Notes: generated from the sequence alone by a model not told the origin. Counted from the first letter of the stretch, positions 8,461-16,835 are shown. The stretch: 35,938 nt of DNA from JAQIBY01 sp046546095 (GCA_046546095.1 JBKGYK010000028.1:1-35938); one strand, 5' to 3'. Numbers and translations: made by a program.

Positions 8461-8540
8461 TGAAAGTGCTACAGATGATTGATTTTCTGAATCATTGCTG
8501 CTGCAGCCTGTGCAAGGAATCCGGTATGACCACACTTTCA
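8461..8540. other. Inverted-repeat structure in a divergent intergenic region
   Basis: TGAAAGTG (8461-8468) and CACTTTCA (8533-8540) are perfect 8-base complements 64 bases apart. They enclose a smaller hairpin, ATGATT (8475-8480) with AATCAT (8490-8495), and a CTGCAG-centred segment. The block lies between the TonB receptor and the porT-like gene, outside both predicted -7 elements. It could be a structured RNA, a regulator-binding region or coincidence; it does not match a cobalamin riboswitch. Confidence 0.3.
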
Positions 8541-8588
8541 TTTGAACCATAATTTCTGCTCAATGGCTTAAAATCATTTGGAAAGCTT

Positions 8589-8596
8589 TATATTTG
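8589..8596 (+). promoter_or_regulatory. -7 promoter element of the porT-like gene
   Basis: TATATTTG matches the Bacteroidota -7 consensus TAnnTTTG. It is 59 bases upstream of the ATG at 8656 and 13 bases upstream of a 16-bp palindrome. The -33 position is poor, which would fit a regulated promoter. Confidence 0.45.
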
Positions 8597-8609
8597 CCCC
8601 GGAATAATA

Positions 8610-8625
8610 TAGTATGTACATACTA
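8610..8625. promoter_or_regulatory. 16-bp perfect palindrome, candidate operator
   Basis: TAGTATGTACATACTA is a perfect palindrome with no spacer. It lies between the predicted -7 element and the start codon of the porT-like gene, close to the expected transcription start. That position suits a dimeric repressor blocking transcription. The cognate regulator is unknown; ATGTACAT-type cores occur in PadR- and TetR-like operators. Confidence 0.5.
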
Positions 8626-8655
8626 ATTTTTGCTTTTGATTGTTAATAAGAACAC

Positions 8656-9408
8656 ATGTTGAAAAAATGGTTTACATATTTTGGCTTATCTGCAATCTTG
8701 TTGCTCTTTTTTGTTTCCGCTTCAACGGCTCAGCAGCGACGACCAATGAATCTGCCAAAGCTTGATATGCAACCTGCACATTTCGGATATAGCCTGGGGC
8801 TGAATGTGATGGACTTTACCCTGAAACCTGCAGCTGAGTTTTATGATTTTGATACTGTATATGCTGTTGAAAATAAATCCTATGTGGGTTTCAATATCAA
8901 TATGATTGCCAACCTCAGGCTGGCAAATTACCTGGACTTGCGATTTAATCCCGGACTGAATTTCGGGCAGAGGGATCTGGAATATAAACTCAAAGAGAAT
9001 GGGGTGTATAAAAAACACGTGATGCGATTGGAGTCAACTTTCCTGGATTTTCCTGTATTGCTGAAATACCGGGCAGAACGGTACAACAATTTTCGTCCTT
9101 TCCTGATAGGGGGTGGCAGCCTGAGATACGACCTCGCCGCACAGCGCAAAATTGATCCCGCTGATAAACCCAAAATCAGGTTAAGAAGAATGGATGCATA
9201 TTATGAAATCGGCCTGGGAGTGGACTTTTTTCTTGAGTATTTTATGTTCGCAGTTGAGGTGAAAGGTGCTTTTGGTGCATTGAACGCTGTGAATTACGAT
9301 AATACAGAATACACCAATTATTTTGAGCGCCTGAATTCAAAAATGCTGATTATATCATTTCATTTCGAAGGAGGAAAAATTGATGGACTCAGCTGGTTCA
9401 GCGATTAA
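8656..9408 (+). CDS. porT: PorT-family outer-membrane beta-barrel protein
   Basis: 250 aa. The signal peptide has two lysines, a long hydrophobic core and ASTAQQ. The mature part is a small beta-barrel: HFGYSLGLNVMDFTLKP at about residues 43-59, FLDFPVLLKYRAERYNNFRPFLIGGGSLRYDL at about 130-161, and paired aromatic strands near the end. These blocks match the PorT family, needed for type IX secretion in Porphyromonas and gliding bacteria; about 245 aa is usual. The match is from recall of the family, so a generic OMP_b-brl protein remains possible. It is monocistronic here, with a palindromic operator candidate in its leader, and is separate from the T9SS-related genes at 23-31 kb. Confidence 0.75.
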   Translation: MLKKWFTYFGLSAILLLFFVSASTAQQRRPMNLPKLDMQPAHFGYSLGLNVMDFTLKPAAEFYDFDTVYAVENKSYVGFNINMIANLRLANYLDLRFNPGLNFGQRDLEYKLKENGVYKKHVMRLESTFLDFPVLLKYRAERYNNFRPFLIGGGSLRYDLAAQRKIDPADKPKIRLRRMDAYYEIGLGVDFFLEYFMFAVEVKGAFGALNAVNYDNTEYTNYFERLNSKMLIISFHFEGGKIDGLSWFSD

Positions 9409-9491
9409 GATGACCAGTTAATGATCAGTAATCACCTGCACAAATATTCATCCCACAGATTACCCGGCCACCTAAAAAAGAATATCAGTTT

Positions 9492-11051
9492 ATGATTAAA
9501 GAAATGCAAATTACATGTTTTCCCGGACAACACAATAAACCGGATGAAATCAAAAAAATCCTGTCCAAAAAGCTAAACAAAAAACCTGAAGATATTACAT
9601 CGGTACAGGTGATAAAGCGCTCTCTTGATGCAAGAGGGGACAAGGTAAAATATAATATCAAATTAAATTACAGCCTGGATCAGGATATTCCGGCGGCCCG
9701 TGATGTATCCTTCAGGCCGGGAAATGTTACAAGGGCAAAAGAAGTATTGATTGTCGGAATGGGGCCGGCAGGTATCTTTGCAGCTCTGAGACTGATTGAG
9801 AAAGGCCTTAAACCGGTGATACTTGAACGCGGTAAACCTGTGGAAGAAAGAAAGCATGATATTGCCGCCCTTCACCGCAATCAGAAAGTCAACCCAAATT
9901 CGAATTATGCGTTTGGAGAAGGAGGTGCCGGAACCTATTCTGACGGGAAGCTATACACCCGCTCCAAAAAACGGGGAGATAAAGAGTATGTGATGCATGT
10001 CCTGCATCAGTTTGGTGCCCCGGATGATATTCTTGTGGATGCCCGTCCTCACATCGGTACCGACAAGCTTCCCGGTATAATCGGAAACATCAGACGAGCT
10101 ATACTGGATGCCGGAGGTGAAATACATTTCAATACACTGGTTACCGGTTTTGATATAAAAAACGGAATTTTTGCTGCTGCAAATTGTGCTGACGGACAGC
10201 AGTATAAAGCATCATCACTCATCCTTGCTTCCGGGCATTCTGCCCACGATATCTACGAGTGGTTTGACAACAACAAACTGCCCCTGGAAGCCAAGTCTTT
10301 TGCTATGGGCGTGCGTGTCGAGCATCCCCAGGAATTGATTAACAAAATACGTTACGGAAAAGCTTACAAGCATCCTGACTTGCCGGCAGCCGAATACAAT
10401 GTGGCTGTGCAGACCAAAGACAGAGGTGTTTTTAGCTTTTGTATGTGTCCGGGAGGCAGCATTGTCCCGGCTTCCACAGAAGACAATGCCCTGGTTGTCA
10501 ATGGCATGTCAAATTCACGCCGTAATCTGCCATGGGCCAATGCAGGCCTGGTGGCCGGAGTTACACCGGATGATGTTTATAAAGCCACAGGAGAGAAGTC
10601 TGCACTGGCAGGGCTGCAGTTTCAGAAAGAAACAGAAGCTAAGGCATATCTTAATGGTGCAGAAGGCCTGATAGCTCCGGCTCAGCGTCTCGGTGATTTT
10701 GTCAGAGGAAATTTGTCTGCTGACTTGCCCAAAGGATCCTATTCACCGGGCATGGTTTCTTCACCCGTACATTTCTGGATGCCGGAATTCCTTTCTCAGG
10801 CTTTGCGCGATGGTATCAAAAAAATCAACCGGCCACTAAAAGGCTTCCTCACCAATGATGCAGTGGTTGTAGGCCTGGAGAGCCGCACCTCCTCGCCTGT
10901 ACGTATTCCCAGAGACAAAGATAACCTTGAGTACACAGCTTGTAAAGGCTTATATCCTGCCGGTGAAGGGGCGGGCTACGCCGGTGGCATTGTCTCATCT
11001 GCCGTGGATGGACTCAATGCTGCTGAGGCTGTAAGCAGACAACAGACCTGA
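9492..11051 (+). CDS. FAD-dependent oxidoreductase (COG2509 type)
   Basis: 519 aa, predicted soluble flavoprotein. Residues 1-75 form a small alpha/beta domain (a KRSLDARGDKVKYNIKLNY segment is typical). An FAD Rossmann motif follows at about residues 85-108 (VLIVGMGPAGIFAALRL, with the ERGK end of strand 2), and a C-terminal YPAGEGAGYAGGI segment closes the FAD site near residue 500. The whole family has this arrangement and is annotated only as an uncharacterised FAD/NAD(P) dehydrogenase, so the substrate is unknown. It has no co-oriented partner close by: 83 bases separate it from the porT-like gene and it converges with the zinc-ribbon gene. An alternative start four codons further in is possible. 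Confidence 0.8.
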   Translation: MIKEMQITCFPGQHNKPDEIKKILSKKLNKKPEDITSVQVIKRSLDARGDKVKYNIKLNYSLDQDIPAARDVSFRPGNVTRAKEVLIVGMGPAGIFAALRLIEKGLKPVILERGKPVEERKHDIAALHRNQKVNPNSNYAFGEGGAGTYSDGKLYTRSKKRGDKEYVMHVLHQFGAPDDILVDARPHIGTDKLPGIIGNIRRAILDAGGEIHFNTLVTGFDIKNGIFAAANCADGQQYKASSLILASGHSAHDIYEWFDNNKLPLEAKSFAMGVRVEHPQELINKIRYGKAYKHPDLPAAEYNVAVQTKDRGVFSFCMCPGGSIVPASTEDNALVVNGMSNSRRNLPWANAGLVAGVTPDDVYKATGEKSALAGLQFQKETEAKAYLNGAEGLIAPAQRLGDFVRGNLSADLPKGSYSPGMVSSPVHFWMPEFLSQALRDGIKKINRPLKGFLTNDAVVVGLESRTSSPVRIPRDKDNLEYTACKGLYPAGEGAGYAGGIVSSAVDGLNAAEAVSRQQT

Positions 11052-11062
11052 CCCGTCCAACG

Positions 11063-11086
11063 CAAAAAGCACAGCATGTGTTTTGT
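11063..11086. terminator. Weak hairpin between convergent genes
   Basis: AAAA(g)CACA, a GCA loop and TGTGTTTT can fold into a short bulged stem in the 56-base gap between the convergent FAD-oxidoreductase and zinc-ribbon genes. The A and T runs on either side would suit a bidirectional terminator. The stem is short, so confidence is low. Confidence 0.3.
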
Positions 11087-11107
11087 AATGTGATGTTGTA
11101 TCTTAAA

Positions 11108-11503
11108 TCAGGTTAACTGGCTTAAATTGAAGAAGTTGATGTACTTTTGCTTGTCTGTGCCATAGGTCTCAACTGATTCTCCAATAATTTTGTAGGTACT
11201 TTTTTCGCCCTTGATTTTGGAAAAATGGATATCATATTCCTTTCCTTCTTCATCTACCATGACAACTTTTGCCAGGTTTTCAGATTTGTCTGATGTAAGA
11301 TCAGCATGACATACCGGACATTTGAATGAAAATTTCTCACCTTCTTTCGGACTGAAATCGGGATGATAATTTGCATCATAACTCCCCGGTTCTGTGTTAA
11401 GCAGTACCAGCCCTTTATCTCCTTTGGCCTTCTCAGCCGACAAAATGAGTTGCTCATCTACATTCAAGAATGAATTGCAATGTGGACATTTAAAATCATA
11501 CAT
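11108..11503 (-). CDS. Small double zinc-ribbon protein
   Basis: 131 aa. Two CPxC knuckles are visible: CPHC at residues 6-9 and CPVC near residues 63-66, so the pair probably binds one zinc ion. The C-terminal half is a charged alpha/beta segment without a recognisable domain. There is no signal peptide, so it is probably cytoplasmic. The start is well supported by GGAGGA six bases upstream (11510-11515), a perfect Shine-Dalgarno that is uncommon in Bacteroidota and could point to strong translation or to acquired DNA. A 9-bp inverted repeat lies further upstream. Function is unknown. Confidence 0.65.
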   Translation of the reverse strand: MYDFKCPHCNSFLNVDEQLILSAEKAKGDKGLVLLNTEPGSYDANYHPDFSPKEGEKFSFKCPVCHADLTSDKSENLAKVVMVDEEGKEYDIHFSKIKGEKSTYKIIGESVETYGTDKQKYINFFNLSQLT

Positions 11504-11509
11504 ATTTTT

Positions 11510-11515
11510 TCCTCC
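11510..11515 (-). promoter_or_regulatory. Strong Shine-Dalgarno of the zinc-ribbon gene
   Basis: GGAGGA on the minus strand, six bases before the ATG, fully complementary to the 16S anti-SD core. Most genes in this window have no such sequence. Confidence 0.6.
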
Positions 11516-11547
11516 GTTTTATATTATCATTATTTCTTACTAATACG

Positions 11548-11582
11548 TATTGAGATGGCCTACTGTTTTAAAAATCTCAATA
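11548..11582. terminator. Inverted repeat downstream of tamL
   Basis: TATTGAGAT (11548-11556) and ATCTCAATA (11574-11582) form a perfect 9-bp stem with a 17-base loop containing TTTTAAAA. It lies between the tamL stop codon and the zinc-ribbon gene, both on the minus strand. It could end the tamL transcript, though no clear U-run follows, or be a regulator site for the zinc-ribbon gene. Confidence 0.4.
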
Positions 11583-11638
11583 ATTGTGATTTTAAATCGT
11601 AAGGAAAGAGTAACAAGTGGAGGAATGATACAAAGAAA

Positions 11639-13999
11639 TTAAAAAGGATATCCGATACCAAAATTCAATGTAAAGTCGCTGAACTCAAGCTCATCAAATT
11701 CAGCAAGCCATCGATCGTTTTCAGGATATGCCGGATCGTAAAGTGGCATCCCGAAATCAAATCTTAAGATAAAGAAAGAAAAATCCATTCGGAAACCAAT
11801 GCCTGTGCCCAGTGCTATTTCTTTGTAAAATCTGTCGGTTTTGAACAATGCACCCTCCCTGTCATCGGAAGGATCTATGGCCCATATATTTCCTGCATCC
11901 ATAAATATGGCTCCTTCAAGGAAAGAAATGATATCAAAGCGGTATTCCAGATTGAACAGTAGTTTCATGTCTGCAATCTGATTATACAGAGCACCTTCGT
12001 TGTAGGAGCCTGGTCCGAGTGTGCGTACCTGCCATGCCCGAATGGAATTGGCGCCGCCAATGTAGTATTTTTTCACAAAAGGCAATCCCTGTGTTGAATT
12101 GCCATATGGTAATGCTGCACCGAGATATACCCTGGATACCAGACTTCTGGACTTGTCTATAATATGATTATAACGAATATCGAAATCGGCTTTAACGTAC
12201 TGAGCAAATTCCAGATCAAAAATACTATACGCATTGGCCTCATTTTGGGGTAATTCCAAGGGCTGCCCCAGTCCTCGAAAAAGGTTCCCGGATGTTTCCA
12301 GATTCATCCAGATGTACCAGTAGTCAGTTTTTTTACGGTAGTTCTGGTTGTTGTACAATAAGTCATAGCTAAAGGCTGTGATTAGCTGATTCTGAAAACT
12401 GTATCTGATATAGAGGGAGTCGATTTGTTGCCTGAATCCTTCATCAAAGTCAAATATTTTTACTGTGTAATATTCAATCGGATTGATGCTGTGCCGGTAA
12501 AAGTCATTTTTGCTGAACCAGGTGTACCCGAAACTGGCACTTCCCAATGTGCGCGTGTAGTCCGGACGGTTCTGGTGGTTGAATGACAAAACGAAATTTG
12601 TTCTGGGATCATGCTCCTTGACAAAGCGCTCACGCTGAAGGGGAATCATGAGCTTTGGAATATCCAGCTTGAAATCTGCGCCAAACTCAAATGTATTCAT
12701 AAACCTGTCCTGACTTTCATTACCGACCAGCGTTTGCATAGACCCTCTGAGGTTTGTACTGAATTGCTCGGCTCCACCAAGCAAATTTCTGTTCTGGTAG
12801 GTTATAACACCGGCCAATCCGTAATTTCCACTGGAGTTTGTCCCTTCTGTGGTTACTGAATAAGATTGCCGCAAGGAAGGACTCAGAAAGATGTGAGCAT
12901 CCAGATAGGGGTTTTCTGCATTCCATACATCCTTTCTCTGATCAGTGTTTTCCTGAAACTGTATGTTGATGAGCTTGAACTGACCCAGAGAGGACAAATG
13001 CTTTTGTGTGGAAACAACATCTTCCCGGTTGTAGGTTTGGCCTGGCTTGATATAATTGGCCTGTAGAATAACATCCTTATTGATTTTCATCTCACCGTCA
13101 ACAAGGAATGTGAAGCCCATGTATTGTACGGTATCAAGACTATTCAGGTATTTTTTCTTGTCAACAGCATATGCGCCTCTGTCAAAATTGATGTAGAAGT
13201 AAACCTTCTTGATTTCCTGTGGTGTAAATATTTCTTCCAGAAAATACCGGTCTGCATCAAAAGATTTTTTTATTGTGAGACGGATATCTACCTTATACCT
13301 GTTTTCTGTGGTGTCAGCATAGTAATGAATGTTCTCATCAGAAAAATAATAATACCCTTTGTTTTTCATTACCTGAACAATCCTGTCCCGCTCTTTCAGT
13401 AGCTTTTCGGAATCAAAAATCATCCCTTCTTTTACCAAACTGTTACTTGTGTCGGACAGGATTATATCTTTGACAAAAGGATCACTGATATCATAATTCA
13501 AATTGTTGATCCGGTATGCCGGACCTGTCTTTATGTCAAATATTAGCCGGGCTTTTTGAGGATGGTTTTCATTGACAATTAAGCTGTCCTCAATCGTGGC
13601 TTCATAATATCCCCGTTGTGCGAGATAGTTTTGCAGATTTTTTTTGCTCTTATAATGCAATGATGGCTCATATATGCTTGGGGGTTCTCCAATGACTTCG
13701 CCTATTCTGGTATACCATTTGGGAAATTCCTTGCTGCTGTCTTTGGGATGGAAAAGATTGTAGGCCGCCAGATGAAAACGGAACAAGCCAAGGGTTTTCT
13801 GGTTTGGCTGTTGTTTTAAACTGGGCTTTAGCTCATCCTCATCAAGTTTTGAATTGTCACTGCTTATTTCTACCTGATTTAACAAATATTTATCTTCCGG
13901 TACCAGTTTTGTTGATTTGCATGAGGAAATCATGACAATCAGCAGAAACAAAATGCCGATGCTAAGCCAAAACCTGTTATGTTTGTTTATGTATTTCAA
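11639..13999 (-). CDS. tamL: TamL-type BamA/TamA-family outer-membrane lipoprotein
   Basis: 786 aa. The signal peptide ends in ISSC (Cys27), a lipobox, so the N-terminus is lipidated, as in the Bacteroidota TamL lineage of Omp85 proteins. POTRA-like domains occupy roughly residues 40-370 (YYEATIEDSLIV, YRINNLNYDI and GQTYNREDVVSTQKHLSSLGQF segments). The Omp85 barrel follows, with the IGGANSIRAWQVRTLGPGSY lid-loop motif near 660 and a last strand ending in Phe. It helps insert or assemble outer-membrane proteins. The usual partner TamB is not in the window. The gene is divergent from the RNA methyltransferase gene with only 64 bases between starts. Confidence 0.85.
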   Translation of the reverse strand: MKYINKHNRFWLSIGILFLLIVMISSCKSTKLVPEDKYLLNQVEISSDNSKLDEDELKPSLKQQPNQKTLGLFRFHLAAYNLFHPKDSSKEFPKWYTRIGEVIGEPPSIYEPSLHYKSKKNLQNYLAQRGYYEATIEDSLIVNENHPQKARLIFDIKTGPAYRINNLNYDISDPFVKDIILSDTSNSLVKEGMIFDSEKLLKERDRIVQVMKNKGYYYFSDENIHYYADTTENRYKVDIRLTIKKSFDADRYFLEEIFTPQEIKKVYFYINFDRGAYAVDKKKYLNSLDTVQYMGFTFLVDGEMKINKDVILQANYIKPGQTYNREDVVSTQKHLSSLGQFKLINIQFQENTDQRKDVWNAENPYLDAHIFLSPSLRQSYSVTTEGTNSSGNYGLAGVITYQNRNLLGGAEQFSTNLRGSMQTLVGNESQDRFMNTFEFGADFKLDIPKLMIPLQRERFVKEHDPRTNFVLSFNHQNRPDYTRTLGSASFGYTWFSKNDFYRHSINPIEYYTVKIFDFDEGFRQQIDSLYIRYSFQNQLITAFSYDLLYNNQNYRKKTDYWYIWMNLETSGNLFRGLGQPLELPQNEANAYSIFDLEFAQYVKADFDIRYNHIIDKSRSLVSRVYLGAALPYGNSTQGLPFVKKYYIGGANSIRAWQVRTLGPGSYNEGALYNQIADMKLLFNLEYRFDIISFLEGAIFMDAGNIWAIDPSDDREGALFKTDRFYKEIALGTGIGFRMDFSFFILRFDFGMPLYDPAYPENDRWLAEFDELEFSDFTLNFGIGYPF

Positions 14000-14015
14000 T
14001 CTATTTAATTTGATT

Positions 14016-14023
14016 CAAAAATA
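14016..14023 (-). promoter_or_regulatory. -7 promoter element of tamL
   Basis: On the minus strand this reads TATTTTTG, matching TAnnTTTG, 16 bases upstream of the tamL ATG. A -33 TTG at the standard distance is not clear. Confidence 0.4.
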
Positions 14024-14051
14024 AGGAATAAGTTTGAATACAGGATAATTT

Positions 14052-14059
14052 TAACTTTG
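14052..14059 (+). promoter_or_regulatory. -7 promoter element of the RNA methyltransferase gene
   Basis: TAACTTTG matches TAnnTTTG and ends only four bases before the ATG at 14064, so transcription from it would give an almost leaderless mRNA. A TTTG lies 15 bases upstream (14033-14036), closer than the usual 19. Confidence 0.4.
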
Positions 14060-14063
14060 TAAC

Positions 14064-14828
14064 ATGTTAACAAATGCAAAAATCAGGCAATACCGGGCGC
14101 TGAAACAAAAAAAATACCGGGAGATGTATGGTCAGTTTATAATTCAGGGGGAAAAAATTGTTTCTGAAGCACTAAGCAATGGTCTTGAACCTGATTGTCT
14201 GATTGCAAACAACAGTATAACAACATCTTTTCCGGAATGGAAAAAATTGCCTTTTTTTGAACATGCAGATGATAAGCAACTGTCTCAGATCAGCAGCCTG
14301 AAAACTGCCCCGGATGTTATCGCTGTTATGCCCGTCAGGAAACATACGATCAACAGACAGAAATGTTTACAAAACCTGAGTATCGGACTGGATTGCATAC
14401 AGGATCCCGGAAACCTGGGTGCCATAATAAGAATCGCAGACTGGTTTGGAATTTCTGATATCTTCTGCTCCATAGATACAGTGGACTGCTACAATCCCAA
14501 AGTAGTGCAGGCCAGTATGGGCGCCTTGTTTCGTGTGAATGTCCATTATGTTGACCTTCCCGGTTTCATTGAGGAAATGAAATCAGTAATAAATTATCCC
14601 GTGTACGGAACTTTTATGGATGGTGCTTCAGTTTATGATACCGGAATTACTCCCACAGGTATGCTGCTGATGGGCAATGAAGGGCAGGGGATATCAGATG
14701 AACTTGAAGCGTACTGTACACAGCGTATTTCCATACCTCCCTATCCACAGGACAGAAAAGATATGGAATCCCTGAATATTTCGGTTGCAACCGGTATTTT
14801 TTGTGCTGTTTTCCGGCAAAAATGCTGA
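14064..14828 (+). CDS. TrmH/SpoU-family RNA 2'-O-methyltransferase
   Basis: 254 aa SPOUT (trefoil-knot) methyltransferase using S-adenosylmethionine to methylate ribose 2'-OH in rRNA or tRNA. An N-terminal RNA-binding domain occupies residues 1-85 (KIRQYRALKQKKYREMYGQFIIQGEKIV). It is followed by motif 1 (IQDPGNLGAIIRIADWFG, near 113-130), motif 2 (LLMGNEGQGISDEL) and motif 3 (SLNISVATGIF) at the C-terminus. The target nucleotide cannot be decided; RlmB-like and TrmH-like proteins share these motifs. It is divergent from tamL and converges on dnaX with 15 bases between stop codons. Confidence 0.9.
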   Translation: MLTNAKIRQYRALKQKKYREMYGQFIIQGEKIVSEALSNGLEPDCLIANNSITTSFPEWKKLPFFEHADDKQLSQISSLKTAPDVIAVMPVRKHTINRQKCLQNLSIGLDCIQDPGNLGAIIRIADWFGISDIFCSIDTVDCYNPKVVQASMGALFRVNVHYVDLPGFIEEMKSVINYPVYGTFMDGASVYDTGITPTGMLLMGNEGQGISDELEAYCTQRISIPPYPQDRKDMESLNISVATGIFCAVFRQKC

Positions 14829-14843
14829 GACCCAACATGATAA

Positions 14844-16682
14844 TTATCGCACATTCATGTCAAAATTATGCCGCAACTTCTGAATGGCAGGATTCTTTTG
14901 TGCCATGGCCTCATATTTCTCCTCCGCTGTGTACGGTGTTTTTGAACCATTGTTTTCAATTTCCTGCACTGTAACAAACAAGTCCAGTTTGCCGTTGTTT
15001 AATTGCTCCTGTAAATCGCGGACTATTTCCGGTTTGATGTTTAAAATAACCCGTTTCATGCTTTCCGAAGGCATCTCTACCTCAAGTTTAAAACCGTCTT
15101 TCAGCACCGGCTGGTATTTTTTCAGATTCTGATACAGGCGGGGCTGGTTCTTATGCTTTTCAGCAAAAGAAAGCCAGGCTCCGGTTAAAGCTTCCTGATC
15201 AAAATTCTCCTCGCCGGAAACTCCCGGGCTGCTCTCATCTTTTGCGGCTTTTTCAGAATCTGTTTCTGTTTTGTTTAGCTCAGCCATGATGGAAATGCCG
15301 CTGCCATTGCCCTGTTTTGCTTTTGAACTTCCTGAGGTGCCTGTTTGTTGCTGTGGTTGCGCAGCAACTGTTTCATGCTTTTTGGTGTCCTGTTTTTCCT
15401 GTGGCTGCTTACTATCATTTGAAACAGGCTCCGCTGGCTCGCTTTTAGCCCCGGGCTTGCTGTATTTTCCAGATGGATCATGTGATACTGTAGCGTTACG
15501 TTCAGGACTGGGTTTTGGCTGTGCTGGCCTTTTGGGCTCTGTCGTGGGTTGGGCTGATGGCTGCCCGCTGTTTACAGTCTTTTTTGAATTACGCATTATA
15601 TTGCTGATTCGTATCAAAGCAAGTTCCACATGCAAACGCTTATTCTGACTGCCTTTGTACCGGTAATCACATTCTGTGGCATATTCCAGTGCTTTTATAA
15701 GAAAAGCCTCACTGCATTTGCCTGCCATTGTCATATAGCTCTCCTTGATTTTATCTCCAACCTCCAGCAATTCGCTTGACTTTGTGTCTCGCGCTACCAG
15801 AATGTCGCGGAAATGAGCAGCCAGACCAGTGATAAAATAATTTCCGTCAAAGCCGTGTTCCAGAATCTCGTTGAAAATCAACAGGCTTTCAAGATGATCG
15901 GCAGCAAGAAAGGCATCGGTAAGACGGAAATAATAATCATAATCCAGCACATTCAGATTGTCAATGGCATCCTGATATGTTACTTTTTTGCCGGAAAATG
16001 AAACAATCTGATCAAATATTGAAAGTGCATCACGCATGGCACCATCTGCCTTCTGAGCAATGATTTGCAAAGCTTCATCTTCTGCTTCTATTTGCTCTTC
16101 CATGGCAACAAATTTCAGCCGGGCGGCAATCTCCCTCACACCAATACGATTAAAGTCATATACCTGACAGCGCGAAAGGATGGTGGGCAGAATCTTGTGC
16201 TTTTCAGTGGTAGCCAAAATAAAAATTGCATGGGAAGGGGGTTCCTCCAGCGTTTTCAGGAAAGCATTGAAGGCTGAACTGCTCAGCATATGTACTTCAT
16301 CAATGATGTAAACACTGTAATGCCCTATCTGGGGAGGAATCCTGACCTGATCAATCAGATTTCTTATGTCTTCAACAGAATTGTTGGAGGCTGCATCCAA
16401 CTCGTGGATGTTCATCGAACGTTGCTCGTTAAATGCAATGCAGCTTTCACATTTATTGCATGGATTTAAATCATGATCAAGATTTTCACAATTGATTGTC
16501 TTGGCAAAAATCCTCGCATTGGTTGTCTTGCCAACACCTCGCGGACCACAAAACAAATATGCCTGGGCAAGCTGCTTCTGCCCGATGGCATTCTTCAGTG
16601 TCCGGGTGATATTCTCCTGACCAACAACGGATTCAAATGATTCCGGTCGGTATTTTCTTGCCGATACAATAAAATTTTCCAT
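14844..16682 (-). CDS. dnaX: DNA polymerase III subunits gamma and tau
   Basis: 612 aa clamp-loader ATPase of the replicative polymerase. Residues 1-365 hold the AAA+ domains and collar: Walker A GPRGVGKT at 46-53, zinc-binding Cys65, 75, 78 and 81, Walker B DEVH at 128-131, sensor-1 region LATTE and the SRC arginine-finger motif at 170-172. Residues about 370-490 are a low-complexity linker rich in Pro, Gln, Lys and Ser. The tail from about 490 is a tau-like C-terminal domain. Right at the domain III/linker junction lies the heptamer A AAA AAG in the zero frame (codons 366-368), the same slippery sequence used in Escherichia coli dnaX. A short gamma form may therefore also be made. Confidence 0.95.
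   Translation of the reverse strand: MENFIVSARKYRPESFESVVGQENITRTLKNAIGQKQLAQAYLFCGPRGVGKTTNARIFAKTINCENLDHDLNPCNKCESCIAFNEQRSMNIHELDAASNNSVEDIRNLIDQVRIPPQIGHYSVYIIDEVHMLSSSAFNAFLKTLEEPPSHAIFILATTEKHKILPTILSRCQVYDFNRIGVREIAARLKFVAMEEQIEAEDEALQIIAQKADGAMRDALSIFDQIVSFSGKKVTYQDAIDNLNVLDYDYYFRLTDAFLAADHLESLLIFNEILEHGFDGNYFITGLAAHFRDILVARDTKSSELLEVGDKIKESYMTMAGKCSEAFLIKALEYATECDYRYKGSQNKRLHVELALIRISNIMRNSKKTVNSGQPSAQPTTEPKRPAQPKPSPERNATVSHDPSGKYSKPGAKSEPAEPVSNDSKQPQEKQDTKKHETVAAQPQQQTGTSGSSKAKQGNGSGISIMAELNKTETDSEKAAKDESSPGVSGEENFDQEALTGAWLSFAEKHKNQPRLYQNLKKYQPVLKDGFKLEVEMPSESMKRVILNIKPEIVRDLQEQLNNGKLDLFVTVQEIENNGSKTPYTAEEKYEAMAQKNPAIQKLRHNFDMNVR
15579..15585 (-). promoter_or_regulatory. Candidate -1 ribosomal frameshift (slippery) site in dnaX
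   Basis: On the dnaX sense strand the bases read TC-A-AAA-AAG, so the heptamer A AAA AAG is in the zero frame at codons 366-368. A -1 slip gives 25 further codons and a TGA at 15504-15502, predicting a 393-aa gamma-like product. CTGTAAACAG and GGGC-N8-GCCC just downstream could form small stimulatory hairpins. The Shine-Dalgarno-like stimulator known upstream of the E. coli site is not evident. Confidence 0.45.
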
Positions 16683-16835
16683 AGCTTTCTGATTAATTCG
16701 ATGTAAAGGTAAAATCTAAAATTGAAAAACAGAAAGGCTTTTATCAACAAATTTTATTAAGCAAACATTCTATTCGTAAATAAGGATTTAATTGAAATCA
16801 AATCATTTTAGTAGTGAACATATGTTTAAAATAAT

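Noticed and set aside
8380..8560. Cobalamin riboswitch upstream of the TonB receptor
   Set aside because: No B12 box or GCCACTG-type core is present on the minus strand; only simple inverted repeats are seen.
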